A DNA stretch of 64,000 bases from Typhlomys cinereus (taxonomy: Eukaryota; Chordata; Mammalia; Rodentia; Platacanthomyidae): positions 763,786 to 827,785 of the forward strand of contig JALPQD010000303.1 in assembly GCA_023101885.1 (NCBI GenBank), in the 5' to 3' direction. The notes below the pieces were generated by a model. That model worked only from the letters and a program-made list of their open reading frames with translations, searched no databases and was not told the origin of the DNA. The position numbers and the translations under genes were made by a program. Each line of letters starts with the position of its first letter. Positions within the stretch are counted from its first letter, which is position 1. Positions 23,580 through 34,979 of this stretch are shown here, piece after piece.

Positions 23580-24700
23580 TTATAGCTCCCTTCTATCCTC
23601 CTGGATATGCTTGTTGTTTTCTTCAAGCTTGAGTATCTTTTCTAGCATTTTTTGAAGGCCTGGTTTGGTGGTCATGTAAGCCTTCAAGTTGTCTTTATGG
23701 TGGAAAATTTTTCTTTCACCCTCAACCATGAATGATAATTTTGCTAGGTATATCAACCTGGGTTGACATTTGTGCTCAATACTTGAAGTACGTCTCTCCA
23801 AGCTTTTTTGGCTTTTACTGTTTCCCTTGAGAAATCATTTGTTATTTTAATAGGCTTACCTTTAAAAGTGACATTTTTTTTCTCTTGAAGCTCTCAGCAC
23901 ATTTTTTTGTCTTGTATATATAGTGTTTTGACTATTATTTGCCATGGCACGTTTCTATTTTGGTCATATCTGTTTGGGATGCAAATGCCTCTTATATTTG
24001 GATGGGCCCTCTTTCTTTAGATGTGGAAAGTTTTCCTTTATAATAATTTGAAAAATTTCCTCAGGTGTGGTATTTTGGGATTCTTGTTTTGGTATTCCAT
24101 GACTGTGCACGTTAGGCTTCTTCAAAGTGTCCCGCAACTCTTGAATATTCCTCTCAAGTATCTTTTTGGCTTTAATAACCTCTTCTATTGAACTGATTAG
24201 TTCTTCCACTGTCTTCAAGATCTGATATTCTATTTTTTGCTTCATTAGTTCTGCTGATAAGGCTCTCTGTTACATTCTGGGTTGAAGATAGCTTGTCTTT
24301 TAGCTTGAGTTTAAACTCTGCTTGAGACTGTTTTAACTGATCTATGCCTATTTTTGTTTCTTCAACTGCTTTTCTCATCTCCTCCAAGTGTCTGTGTTCC
24401 TGTTCAAAGTGGTTGATGCAGTTATTTAACTCCTTCCAGATTTGCTCTTTCATTGTTTTGATCATAGTAAAGACCAGGCTTTGAAAATAATTATCTTGGG
24501 TATGGTTTTCTTGGCTATTCTCTGTGAGTTTGTTCTGGTTGAATCCATCATTATGGAGTCCATTCTTTTGGTAAGAGATTTGTTGTCTTGGTTTTTGTTT
24601 CTCATGGATTTGTGCTGTGACCTGGGAATTTTTGTTTTATCTCTTATGACCTTCTTTTTGTTTCTGTGTGTTTTTGGCTAAATGGATTTAGACAGTATTA
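23580..24700 (-). pseudogene. LINE-1 ORF1 remnant (coiled coil and RNA-binding domains)
   Basis: Minus-strand frames 24172-24465 and 23964-24245 show heptad-like, K/E-rich coiled-coil sequence. 23580-23801 shows the C-terminal RNA-binding domain ending (AKLSFMVEGE... KPGLQKMLEKIL). ORF1 proteins coat L1 RNA. The order and spacing upstream of ORF2 are as in intact L1s, but frames are interrupted. Confidence 0.8.
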
Positions 24701-25405
24701 CTACATTTGAGCAGTTATTGCCAGTGTTTGCCTTGGAGTTGGGTACGCTTGTCTGGTGTTGGTGTTATTTCCTAGATGAGGCTATTGGACTGTTAGTACA
24801 TCAATTAAGTCAGGTTTAGTAGCCAGGGATTTAAGATTAGTATGGTAATGCACTTTTTAAGTTTACTTCCTTGGTGATATGTGAGGGTGAATGGTATAGT
24901 CCCTGAAGTTGTATGATTTTTTTGGGTGGCTATATGGAAATGTTGAACTACAGTGACTAATAATTGAGGGGAACAAGATGATAAAAAGGGTTTACTTATC
25001 TTACAGGTGGATGTGAAGATTCTCTCCCATACAAGGGATGATTTTAGAGGATCTCAGATGAATGATGTTGGTCCCCTAGAGCTTTGATTGGGTTTTCTCT
25101 GGACTCTGTTGAATTCTGAGGAGCAGGGAGTCTGCCCTGGTCCAGGTCCAGGGCAGTGAGGCATGCAGATGACCTGGGACTTGGGGCATGGTCTAGGGGT
25201 CTTCCCAGTGCCATAAAGGCAGGCTGGCTACTAGTGAGGTGCACAGATGACCTGGGGCCTAGGGTGTGATTTAGGGGGCTTACTTGAGGAGTAGGGAGTC
25301 TGTCCTGGTCTGGGTCTGGGTCAGGAGAGAAAGGCAGAGAGGCTAGTGGGGCACACAGATGACCTGGAACCTGGGGTGTTGTCTAGGAGTCTTATCTGAG
25401 GATCA
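24700..25405 (-). promoter_or_regulatory. LINE-1 5' UTR with tandem promoter-like units
   Basis: GC-rich compared with its surroundings. The phrase CAGATGACCTGG recurs at about 25166, 25240 and 25356, and GAGGAGYAGGGAGTCTG at about 25118 and 25284. Rodent L1s are known to carry tandem 5' promoter units, so this is the likely internal promoter, read on the minus strand. Confidence 0.55.
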
Positions 25406-25490
25406 GGGGTCAGGATAATTTTGAGTTGCATTTCCCTAATGGCCATGGACACGTAGCATTTTTTTTAAAGATATATGTTCGATACCAAAT
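25406..25490 (-). mobile_element. LINE-1 L1-C, truncated 5' piece
   Basis: TTGAGTTGCATTTCCCTAAT and the following ATGGCCATGGA...AGCATTTTTT match ORF2 C-terminal sequence of L1-B (about 8935-8990), continuing where L1-C stopped at 19068. It ends where the tandem array resumes. Confidence 0.65.
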
Positions 25491-26602
25491 GTGTGATTCT
25501 TCGAGAATGGGGAAGTTTCGAAGACATAACTCTTGCTGTTCAAGAGGAAACAATCTTTGACTCCTCCATGTTTTCCTAAGGTTTAGGTAAGTAGTGCTCC
25601 TTCATCGCTCTTAAAAGAAAGAGGTTGTGTGATCACCAATGGTTTTTCTCTTGGGGGTTGCTGAGTTAAGCATTATTATGCATTGCCTTCTGCCTAGAAG
25701 AAAATACTTTGGTTTTAAAAGCAGCCATTAAAAGGAATATGCCTACTTAGACTACGATGAGCCGGGTGGCCAGATAGGTGTTTTAGCATTAGTGGAGCCA
25801 GTTTTACATGGAGCAACCCAAATATGCCATTCTGAAAGATAAGTACACTGGGGAAGGTTGGAAGATGTAACTCTTACTGTTCAAGAGAAAACAACTTTTG
25901 ATACCCCATTTTTCCTTGTCCCCCCCTTTTTTGGCTACATAGTTAGTACTCCTTCAAAATTCTTTAAAAAAGAGAGAGAGAATCTTTTTACCACCGATGG
26001 TGTTCTCTTGGTTGTTGCTCTGAGTGATTGTGATTCTGCTTTTCCTTCTCCCTAGAAGTAACAATTTGGGTTTTACAAGCAGTTATTTGAAAGGAACAGG
26101 CTGACCTTGGACACTGCGTGCAGAGGAGCCAGATTAGCAGTTTTGAATTAAATGAGGCAGATTCTCATTCAGAATTTTTCACGTGCCTTTCTTAGGGATT
26201 AAGTATCCCACAGATGTTTGGAAGTTGTAAGTCTTATTGCTCAGGAGAAAATCACATTTGTTTCCCTTAGGTTTGTGAGCTGTAACTTAGTAATGCTTCT
26301 TCAAAGTTCTTCAAAGAGAGGTGATGGATGATCAAGGATGTTTTCTTCCTGGTTGTTATTCTGAGTTAAGCATGAATCTCCTTTGCTTTCTCTGTGTAGG
26401 ACAAGGTGTTGGTTTTACAAGTAGTTGGTTCAAAGGAATAGACCTACGTAGACTACTATGAGCAGGGTGGCCAGAGAAGCAGTACCAATGGGGCAAGTTT
26501 CTCATGCAGCATGCCAAATGTGCTATTCTGAAGGATAAGTACACTGGAGAAGGTTAGAAGATATAACTTATTATACCAAGAGAAAAGAACTTTTGATTCC
26601 CC
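25491..26602 (+). repeat. tandem array of ~345-bp monomers, part 2
   Basis: Landmarks recur at 25730, 26089 and 26431 (spacings 359 and 342). The variants run type 1, type 2, type 1. It continues directly from part 1 once the L1 insertion is removed, and is cut at 26603 by a MaLR element. Confidence 0.8.
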
Positions 26603-27029
26603 TATCATAGTTAATCATAGGTGTCAATTTGACAGTTGAGGGTTTGAGCTCTGGGAATATTTGCAGAGAGTGAGTGGTTGAGTTAGGCCCTAGAGGAAAC
26701 CTGCAGGAAATTATCTAGCTGATGGAGAAGTCCCAGCCTATGGTGGGTGGGATTAGGCCCTGGAATAAATCACAGAGAGCTGGTTGAGAGAGTTGGCGCC
26801 CTTCTGTATACTTGGCCAGACATGCTGGTCTGGCAAGTAAGGATTGTCCCTCTCTCAGCTGTTATGTGATAATAGTAGTGACCAGTTCCTTCGGCCCTGG
26901 TATTGGTGCATGCTCTCCTGTCAAGTTGGACTGAGAACTATAACCAAGAATCATAAGAGAGAATAAACCCTTGTTCCCTTAAGCTATTTGATGGTCATTT
27001 ATCAGCAACCATGCAAGTGAACTGCAACA
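26603..27029 (+). mobile_element. MaLR 5' LTR
   Basis: Starts TATCATAGTTAATCATAGG and ends GTGAACTGCAACA, with AATAAA at about 26962. It differs from the 3' LTR (28576-29000) at roughly one base in nine by eye but shares private features such as CTTCTGTATACTTGG, so the two belong to one insertion. Confidence 0.85.
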
Positions 27030-28130
27030 GAATTTGGTACCCAGGAAGTAGGGTGTTGCTGATAGATCTGACTATGTGGATATTGTGACTGTTGAATGGT
27101 TTTGCTACACAAAGTTTGAAATGCTTGAAGATTTTCACTTTGTGGATTACCAATACCGTTCTTCAGAGTTTAGGAGCCAATTGGATAGTGTCAGTGCTGA
27201 GAGAGTTAGGGATTGTTTGGGCCCAATTTGTGATAAGGGGAACAAGGAATTTGATGAAGTTGAATTTAAAGACGATAGACTGGTTTGCTTGACAGAGGAG
27301 AGCTGTATCAGTGGCTGTGAAGCTCTGAAAGGGCAGGCAGCAGAATATCTGCTGCTGTTGGAGAAATGAATATCAGTGAAGGAGAATCTAGTGACTTGCA
27401 TTGGGATGGTGGAAGACGTGAAAACCACCGTATGGTAGTTCTTGGTTTGAAAACCCAGATTCCTGCAGAGGCCGAAAGCCCAGATTAAAGCTGTTTCTTG
27501 CTCTTTGGAAGTTTGGCTGCCTAGAAGAGGCTTTTCCAGCATCAGAGCACAAGATTTGGTGCATCTGTGGCTCAAGTGGACCAAACTGCGTTTTGAACTT
27601 GCTTCAGAGTCTGGCAGCATCCCCCAGGTGGTACTGGTTTTGGTGAATGATTTGAGGAATGGAAAGCAGCAAAAGCTTGGTACCAAGTGGCAGTTGTAGA
27701 GTTCCTGTGAGAGAAGGTAAAGCTTATAGCTGCAGAAGAGAACCCAGAGTACTGGAGATGCCAGAACCAGGGGGTGTATGCTGAGGACAGCTGCAAGTGG
27801 AGATTCAGCCTGGTTCAAGAAACTCCATTTTTATAACTATGAGCTGCAAACAGGGACTGGGAATGCCTAGAATCTTTGTGCCACCTTGACTACATGGTGA
27901 GTGGCAGAAGATGGACATTGAGGTACAGGATGTGATGATTTGCTGGATTTTGATTTTAATTTAATGCTTTCTTGTTACATAAAGATACTTCTGTTTTAAT
28001 GTTTTATCTGTTTTAAAGTATTTAACTTATTCTGATTTGATATACTTTTTTTAAAAAACTTGTCTTTTTTAATATTTTTTTTATTTATTCAGTTGTGCAT
28101 GTGTGCGTGTGTGTGTATGTATGAGTGTGT

Positions 28131-28167
<37 letters not shown>

Positions 28168-28575
28168 ACCACGGACGAATTCGGGAACCACAATGGACCG
28201 CCTCCATCTCCTCCTTGTTTACTCTGCCCCGGGATTCACAGGCTCCGCCCCACCAGGATCAGAAACGCAGGCCGCCCCCGCTTCTGCCTCAGCATCTATA
28301 TGTGGGGTTTAGGATCCAAACTCAGGACCTTCTGCCTGCAAGGCAGAGGCTTAACCCCTGAGCCACCTCTCCTGGGGAGATTTGATATACTCTTAAGGTT
28401 AAAAAACTTTGAATTTCTAAATGTTGGAACTGAAGTTTTAATGAGAGAACATTTTAAATTTATCTATGAAATGTATTTATATTTTTAAGATAACTTTTAA
28501 CATCTGTGGGGACAAGGATTGAAGGTTACAGTTTAAAAGTGCTATGTCTTTGTGTCAAGTTGACAAGGGGTGGAG
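27030..28575 (+). mobile_element. MaLR internal region
   Basis: Begins AATTTGGTACCCAGGAAGTAGGG right after the LTR, the MaLR leader pattern, and runs to the 3' LTR. Related internal sequence lies at 1-1243 (minus) and 52900-54702. MaLR elements normally lack a functional coding region. A 97-codon plus-strand frame (27076-27369) is open here but broken in the other copies. It carries a SINE at 28049-28378. Confidence 0.8.
28049..28378 (-). mobile_element. B2-superfamily SINE (DIP-like)
   Basis: Reversed copy: T-rich and (TG)n tail first, then the GC-rich body, then reversed B and A boxes ending CCTGAGCCACCTCTCC. Perfect 13-base target-site duplications GATTTGATATACT flank it (28036-28048 and 28379-28391). 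Confidence 0.85.
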
Positions 28576-29000
28576 TGTCATTGTTAGGCACAGGTGCCAA
28601 CTTGACAACTGAAGGTGTGAGCTCTGGGCACGTTTGTAGAGAATTAGTGGTTGAGTTAGGCCCAGAGCAAAACTGCAGGAAATTGTCTAGCTGATGGGGA
28701 AGGTCCAGCCTATGGTGGGTGGGATTAGGCCCTGGAATAAATCACGGAGAGCTGGTTGAGAGAGTTGGCACTCTTCTGTATACTTGGCCAGACATGCTGG
28801 TCTGGCAAGTAAGAATCGTCCCTCTCTCAGCTGTTATGTGGTGATGGTGTGGCCAGTTCCCTCGGTCCTGGTGTTGGTGAGTGCTCTCCTGTCAAGCTGG
28901 ACTGAGATCGATAACCAAGAATCATAAGAGAGAATAAACCCTTGTTCCCTTAAGCCGATTGATGATCATTTATCAGCAACCATGCAGGCAAACTCCAATA
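28576..29000 (+). mobile_element. MaLR 3' LTR
   Basis: Starts TGTCATTGTTAGGCACAGG and ends GGCAAACTCCAATA, with AATAAA at about 28934. With the 5' LTR it bounds a 2.4-kb element inserted in the tandem array. Array text resumes at once (CCCATGTTTTCC), next to the CCCC left at 26602. Confidence 0.85.
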
Positions 29001-29686
29001 CCCATGTTTTCCATTTTTATATTTGTTGGTTTTGGCTGAATCTAAGTAGTTAGTACTTCTTCAAAATTCTTTAAAAAAGAGGATTTGTGATCACCGATGG
29101 TATTTTCTTAGTTGCTGCTCTGAGTGACATGTGATTCTGCTTTTCTTTCTCCCTAGAAGAAAAGGTTTTGGTTTTATGAGCAGTTATTTGAATGGAATAA
29201 GCCAACTTTGGACACTGAATGCAGAGAAACCAGATTACCAGTTTGGAACCTAGTGAGGCAGATTCTCATGCAGAATCTTCCAAGTGTCCTTCTCAGGGAT
29301 AAATATCCCGCAGAAGTTTGGAAATTGTAAGTCTGACTGTTCAGAAGTAAATAACATTTGTTCCCCCCATGTTTTCCTTAGATTTTGTGCTGTACCTAAG
29401 TAATGCTCCTTCAAAGCTCTTCAAAGAGAGGTGATGGGTGATCAAGGATGTTTTGCTTTTGATTGCTGCTCTAAGATAAGCTTGATTTCCCTTGCTTTCT
29501 CTTTGGCCAACAAGGTATTGGTTTTACAAGTATTTGGTTCAAAGGAATGGGCCTACTTAGACTACTATGAGCTAGCTGGCCAGAGAAGCAGTAATGCACC
29601 AATGGAGTAAGTGTCTCATGCAGCATCCCAAATGTGCTCTGAAAGATAAGTACACTGAGGAAGGTTAGAAGATGTATCAACCGCTT
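29001..29686 (+). repeat. tandem array of ~345-bp monomers, part 3
   Basis: Landmarks at 29190 (type 2 variant) and 29540 (type 1 variant), spacing 350. Removing the MaLR makes the spacing from 26431 to 29190 about 362, so the array was continuous before the insertion. Confidence 0.75.
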
Positions 29687-30055
29687 GAAACAAACTAGCT
29701 ACATTGTAAAATAAAACACATCAGTTATACCAATTCAAAAATGGGATAATCAAAAGTTGTTTTCTATTGCACAGTACTGAGTTACATCTTCCATCTTTTC
29801 TTGGTTGTTGGTAGTTGGTTTAAAGGGATAGGCCTACTTGGACTACTATGAGCAGGGTGGCCAGAGAAGCAGTATTGCATCAACGGAGCAAGTTTCTCAT
29901 GCAGCATCCCAAATATGCCATTTTGAAAGATAAGTACACTGGGGAAAGTTGGAAGATGTAACTCGTACTGTTCAATAGAAAACAACTTTTGATTATCCCA
30001 TTTTTGAATTGGTATAACTGATGTGCTTTATTTTACAATGTAGCTAGTTTGTTTC
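29687..30055. repeat. inverted repeat at the end of the array (105-bp arms, 158-bp spacer)
   Basis: 29687-29792 is the reverse complement of 29951-30055 with only a few mismatches, from GGAAGATGTAACTC to CTAGTTTGTTTC. The spacer (29793-29950) is array monomer in the normal direction (type 1, landmark at about 29820). The right arm runs from array into unique sequence, so the left arm is an inverted copy that includes the array-unique boundary. Confidence 0.85.
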
Positions 30056-32534
30056 AATTTTATTAGAAAACAGGGAAGCAATATAAAGTACAGTATGGTT
30101 ATTTTTTGTATACATTGCTAATCCAGTAAACAAAAAATGATATTAGAAATATTATCGTGCCTTATTTCAAATTATGCCACAGAATTATAGAAATAAAAAC
30201 AGCATGATATCAGTACAAAAATAGACATATAGTTCAGTTAAATAGAATAGAAAGTGAACATATAAATCCTAGAAACTATATAGTCACCTATTTATGGACA
30301 ATAATAACAAAAACACAAACCAGACTTGGGTATGAGCAGGAATGAGATGATCAAATTCACAAAAGTCCTCTGAGCCCAGAGTTTCAAGTGCTGTTTTTAG
30401 GAAAATGATAGGGAAGACTCCAATTCCAACTTTGTTTTTTCTAAGTTTTATTATGTTTTAGTCCTAATAATCTTCAAGTTTTAATTCAATAGTCATTTGC
30501 TTTATTTTGTTGGGTAAAATTAGATACATACAGTCCATGATGAATTTCATGTATTGGATTATCAGAACCAGGAATGAGAGCCTAATGCTTTGTGAAACTA
30601 AATAATATGAGATTCAAGTTGTGAAGGCCCTTGGTCTCCAGGTATTTGTGCAAAATCTTTGTTGTGCTATTTATCCACTGAGGGGAGAATCTAAAACAAG
30701 GACTGGAAGATTAGGACATGTTAGATATACAGGCTAGTCAAAGCAGGGCTCTGTTGTTTAACTAGTAATTGAATCTCATATCAGGGTTAGGGTAGAACTT
30801 AATTTCCACTAGTTACTGACAGTATCATTTGATAGAAAATGGAAGTTCTGAATGAAACTGCTTAACTGGCTCTGCCAGTGGGGAATTAGGAATGAATGTA
30901 TGTCCAACATATTTGAATGTGAACTGGACAAATCAGTATGTAATAAAGCATCCAGATAAAGTAAATATTTACTTTAAGGCTTCCCTTTTTTTCTTAAATT
31001 GGTGGTTACATGGGCTATCATTCCCAGAAACTAGTTTTCCAGGGCTGATGGTATTACCTAGAGTGTGCATTTCATCTAAAAGGTAGATTCTTTGGGATAG
31101 CAAGAAGTTTTTCTAACCCTCACCTGTTGTTTCTTCATTGTCCAAACCTTAAAGTGAGAATGGAGTTTAGAAGCCTCTGGTTCCAACTCTTGATAAATCT
31201 TGATATTCCATACTAGGACCCACAAAGATTGACCTGAGGAGTTAAGCACGGAAGTGTATCCCTTTCTCCATGCCATGAGCAAGGCTAAATCTAGCCATAG
31301 AGATTCAGCCAGAGGTTTACAGAGTACTAAAGGCGTAGGCAACTAATCCCAGGGTGGGGGGAACTTATATGGATTCTTAGTGACCATCAACTCCAAGGGG
31401 TACAGGGTTGGTTTTTGTTTTTTAATTAAGAGTGTATATAAAGAGCAAAAATTTACTCAGTCTCTAGGTGGCTATCTCTGACTCCCTCTTTTTTGCTTAT
31501 TTAGGGATTGCTTGTCCAGATTATTTGTTCACTTTACTATGGGTTGGAATTTGGATTATGGGGGAATTCCAAAAGAATGTTGAATGCTCCACAGAGGAAG
31601 GAGACAAAAGTGCTAGATCACTTGTCTACACTTACGTGTGTGGGTACTCCCAGAGCAGCAAAGGAGGCCAGGAAATGAGATTTCACATGAATAACCATGT
31701 GAACATGTCTACTATAGCCTGAAAGTATTTTAATCTTTCAAAAGATTAAATATATGTGAGTAACATCCATGTGCAATAATGCGAGAGTGGAATCCTTGAG
31801 GTCTAACTCCAGCAGATGACGGTTCTGGAGCGACCTTTTGACAATTAGGGCAAATATTTATAATCATGTTTCGTGTTTATAGAGACAAAGAAAATTGTTT
31901 AGTTAGAGCTCTGTCCCCGGAATAAAAAAAAAAAAAATCATGAGAAAGCCATACAGTATCCATTTGAGGTATATAGCTAATTGGTCTTCTCTGGAATTAC
32001 CTTCAGTAAAGAGACCTAGTAGTGGGATAGAACTACAAATACACAAGATGAAAAGTTGAAATGTGTGTTTAGGCAAAAGAGGTTATTTGCCTCTAAGAGC
32101 ATTTGAAATAAAGAATCATCGAGGAAGGGTTGATGCGCCACCTGGGCAATAGTTTGAAGGATGGTAACAACCTAATGAGAATCTGTTACTAAATTAAGAG
32201 GAGAGTAAGGGTACTGCTATCAAGCAATATTTTCCTTTTTTTTTAATAATTTGTTTTTATGTGACTTGGGCTTCTTGAATTAAGCATTTGGTTATCTTAA
32301 TTGGCATGTATTTCTGGTTCATCTGTGTCACATGGGATTTCTCATTTCTCATGGTTGATGGGATTGCTTTCCTGTGTTTGGATGGGTTAATGTTGTTTCA
32401 CAGTTAGTCTAGAATTAGTGAGGACTGCTTTGCAGATACAGTGACTAGTGCACAGAAGGAGTGTAGGTTCGCTTCTGGTGTTGACAGGGAAGTGGTAGGG
32501 TCTATAATCTGATTTAGTTGATAAAATCAGGATT
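30056..32534. other. AT-rich unclassified sequence
   Basis: No named repeat family and no gene recognised. Short chance frames occur at 30892-31086 and 31468-31722. A poly(A) run lies at about 31924-31937. Confidence 0.35.
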
Positions 32535-32547
32535 AGGAGTCAGGTTT

Positions 32548-32858
32548 TTTTTTTAATTTTTAAAAATTTTTATTATTATTATTATTTATTCAACTGTGCG
32601 CATGTGCGTGTGTATGTGCACGCGCGTGTGTGTCTGTGTGTGTGTGTGTGTGTCTGTGTATGTGTAGAACCATGGACGAATTCGCGAACCACTATGGACG
32701 CCTCCACCTCCTTCTGCCCCGGGATTCACAGGCTCCGCCCTACCAGGACCAGAAGCGCAGGCCGCCCCCGCTTCCGCCTGGCGTCTATACGTGGATCTGA
32801 ACTCAGGACCCTCCGCCTGCAAGGCGGAGGCTTAACCCCTGAGCCACCTCTCCAGCCC
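32548..32858 (-). mobile_element. B2-superfamily SINE (DIP-like)
   Basis: Reversed copy with ATTATTATTATT and (TG)n tail, GC-rich body, and head ending GCCACCTCTCCAGCCC. Flanked by perfect 13-base duplications AGGAGTCAGGTTT (32535-32547 and 32859-32871). Confidence 0.85.
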
Positions 32859-32929
32859 AGGAGTCAGGTTTGATGGCTGAGATTTGAGGTAAAGATCAGC
32901 ACATTTTTAAAAAAAGATAAGATAGTATG

Positions 32930-34070
32930 GATAAAACAGCTAGGAGTAGGTGGTTAGGACTAGAGTACACAGCTTTTGGAGGTTATTAAATGTATGAGAG
33001 GTTATAGTGATCAAGTTATTACTACAGCTTGGAAGAGTTAACTTATGTGAAGGCTGGCAAGGACTTAAGGACAAGTTGGAAATAATTTATAGGGTATGAA
33101 TTAAGTATATATTAATTTATGAATAGCTGACTGGAGAAACTATGATAGTTATCTAAATTCTAGTAGTTTCTATAGTGTAGTGAGTGAGATTTGGGTTACA
33201 AAATGGAATGATTTTGAGAGTAAAGGATGTGGATGGATAATGTATCTTGGAGTAAGGGGTTAAGTTTTGTTAGTGTCCACAGGTTCTACATGTTTTAAGG
33301 CTATGTAAGCTAGGTGATAATCCAGTTATAATGGCAGCAGGGAGGAGATAAGTACCAATGAGTAGTAAAGAACTTAAGAACCAGCCAGTATGGATATATG
33401 AATAGGTAAAATGTATGAAAGCTGAAATGAGCTAGGTGTGGAAACAAGGAAGCAATCCAAAACCTAGATGATCTCTATGGCTTTGTGAGTAAGATTGAGG
33501 TTACGGTTGAAAGCAGGATGAAAGCAAAGGTAGGGAAGTGGGAGTGAGGAGCAAGGGTTGTATTTGAGTTTATTTAGAAGTTTGAAAGTCATATTTATAA
33601 GTATAATGGTGGCATGGAGAAGATAAGTATGAGTAAGCAGAGGACGAATAAATGGTAGGAATGTGTATATGGACAATGAGTATGGTACATGACAACAAAT
33701 ATGAATATGATCTGGATGGAGAGATAAAGATAGCAGTTCAAAACCATGTTGACCTGTCTTGGCAGGTGAGGATTAGGTAAAGTAGTAGAATAATTGTGAA
33801 AAGAAGGGATGATGAGGGTAAGGAAGGTTACAATGAAGGGCTAAAGTTCATTGGAGCATACAGATTTTAGGGGTTATTAATGTTAATGAGGTTGTACTGC
33901 CAAGTTATATGAACAGCAGAGAGGAAGTACAGGGAAGCAGAGGGCTCAAGAACTGTCAGGTGTGGTTATATGGGGGAGAGTGAGGTGCACGACAACTTAT
34001 AGGAATTGGGTGGAAGAACAAAGCATTGCAAAACTTAATTGAACTCTACCTGAAACATAACCATCTTGAG
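32930..34070. repeat. degenerate tandem repeat, ~270-320-bp units, about four copies
   Basis: A recurring order of blocks is visible: a GGTTATTAAT-like start, a GCAGNGAGGAGATAAGTA-like block (about 33023, 33343, 33611, 33908), GGATATATG/GGTTATATGGG, and a GGAACAARG...GCAATCCAAAACC-like end. Copies are strongly diverged, so the call rests on block order rather than identity. Purine-rich strand bias. No coding seen. Confidence 0.45.
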
Positions 34071-34342
34071 ATTTACTCAAGAACGAAAATTATGTGAGTA
34101 TAAATAATAAATGAAAAGAGTACTTGTTGCTTGCTGGTTCAAACATTCTATGTTGAAAGATAATATTCTCAGGATCCTCTGTTGGGGGATGGGTAATTAT
34201 CAGTATCTTGTTTCTGTGACACATGATTCCTAAAATTTTTAAATGATTATTGGGGAGGGGGATCAGAAAGTCCAGTTGGGAGGGGAGATTGAATAGTCAG
34301 GTGGCTAGGTGCACCACTTGGAACCCAATGGTCTAGAAGGAA

Positions 34343-34364
34343 ACACACACACACACACACACAG
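34343..34364. repeat. (CA)n microsatellite
   Basis: About ten CA units in a row. Confidence 0.9.
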
Positions 34365-34564
34365 ATATAATGTTTTGAACCCTTGAAACAGTGAGCCTCC
34401 TAACCAAGATGAGAAATATCTATTAGAGAAATGTACTCTGAAAGACAAATAGTTATGAAAACCAGTCCATCTCTTTAGCAATAGGGACTTCAGAACTAAG
34501 GGAATTATTAAGGTGATAGTATTTGACCAGAATTGTCTAATTATACATATTTCTTTTTAAAAGG

Positions 34565-34832
34565 ACCTAAGTTTTGATCCCAGCACCCATGTAAAAATTC
34601 CAGATTGAAATGTCAGGTGGCCTGCACTTCTGACCCTAAAAGATAGAGCCTGGGAAATTTCAGAACAAAGCGATAGGAAGGAAAACAATGTGGGGTGATT
34701 CCCGATGTCATTCTTGGGCCTTCCTGGTCACATACACCAAAGTGCCCTCTTCTATATATAACCACGCACACAGTCACACACACATACACAATTAAAATAA
34801 ATTGATAAAAATAATAAAATAAAATAAAAAGC
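34565..34832 (+). mobile_element. old B2-superfamily SINE, 5' truncated
   Basis: Has the reduced B-box region (GTTTTGATCCCAGCACCCATG), body matching 53490-53700 (CAGGTGGCCTGCACTTC) and an A-rich AATAAAATAAAATAAA tail. It lacks the head and is more diverged than the young copies. Confidence 0.65.
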
Positions 34833-34979
34833 TTAAATTTAAAACTCGTGTTAATACCTCTCAAATTATTTGTTCTTTTGGTGTGGGCACACTAAACTGA
34901 ATTGAACCCCTTGTTTTTCTAAATTGTTTGGGTCCTATATTCTTTTAGCAATGGGAAGTTGAATAGTAACATAGGCTTC

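Larger units (their letters stand above)
19070..25405 (-). mobile_element. near-full-length LINE-1 (L1-D), minus strand, nested in L1-C
   Basis: In minus-strand order: 5' UTR with tandem GC-rich units (about 24700-25405), ORF1 (about 23580-24700), ORF2 (about 20030-23480), 3' UTR with the purine-rich tract and poly(A) end (19070-20030). Total is about 6.3 kb, close to a full rodent L1. It lies inside L1-C, whose ORF2 sequence stops at 19068 and continues at 25405. Many frameshifts and stops; not active. Confidence 0.85.

Noticed and set aside
27147..27818. 223-codon minus-strand open frame
   Set aside because: It lies antisense to a MaLR internal region, shows no known domain and is not kept in the other MaLR copies.
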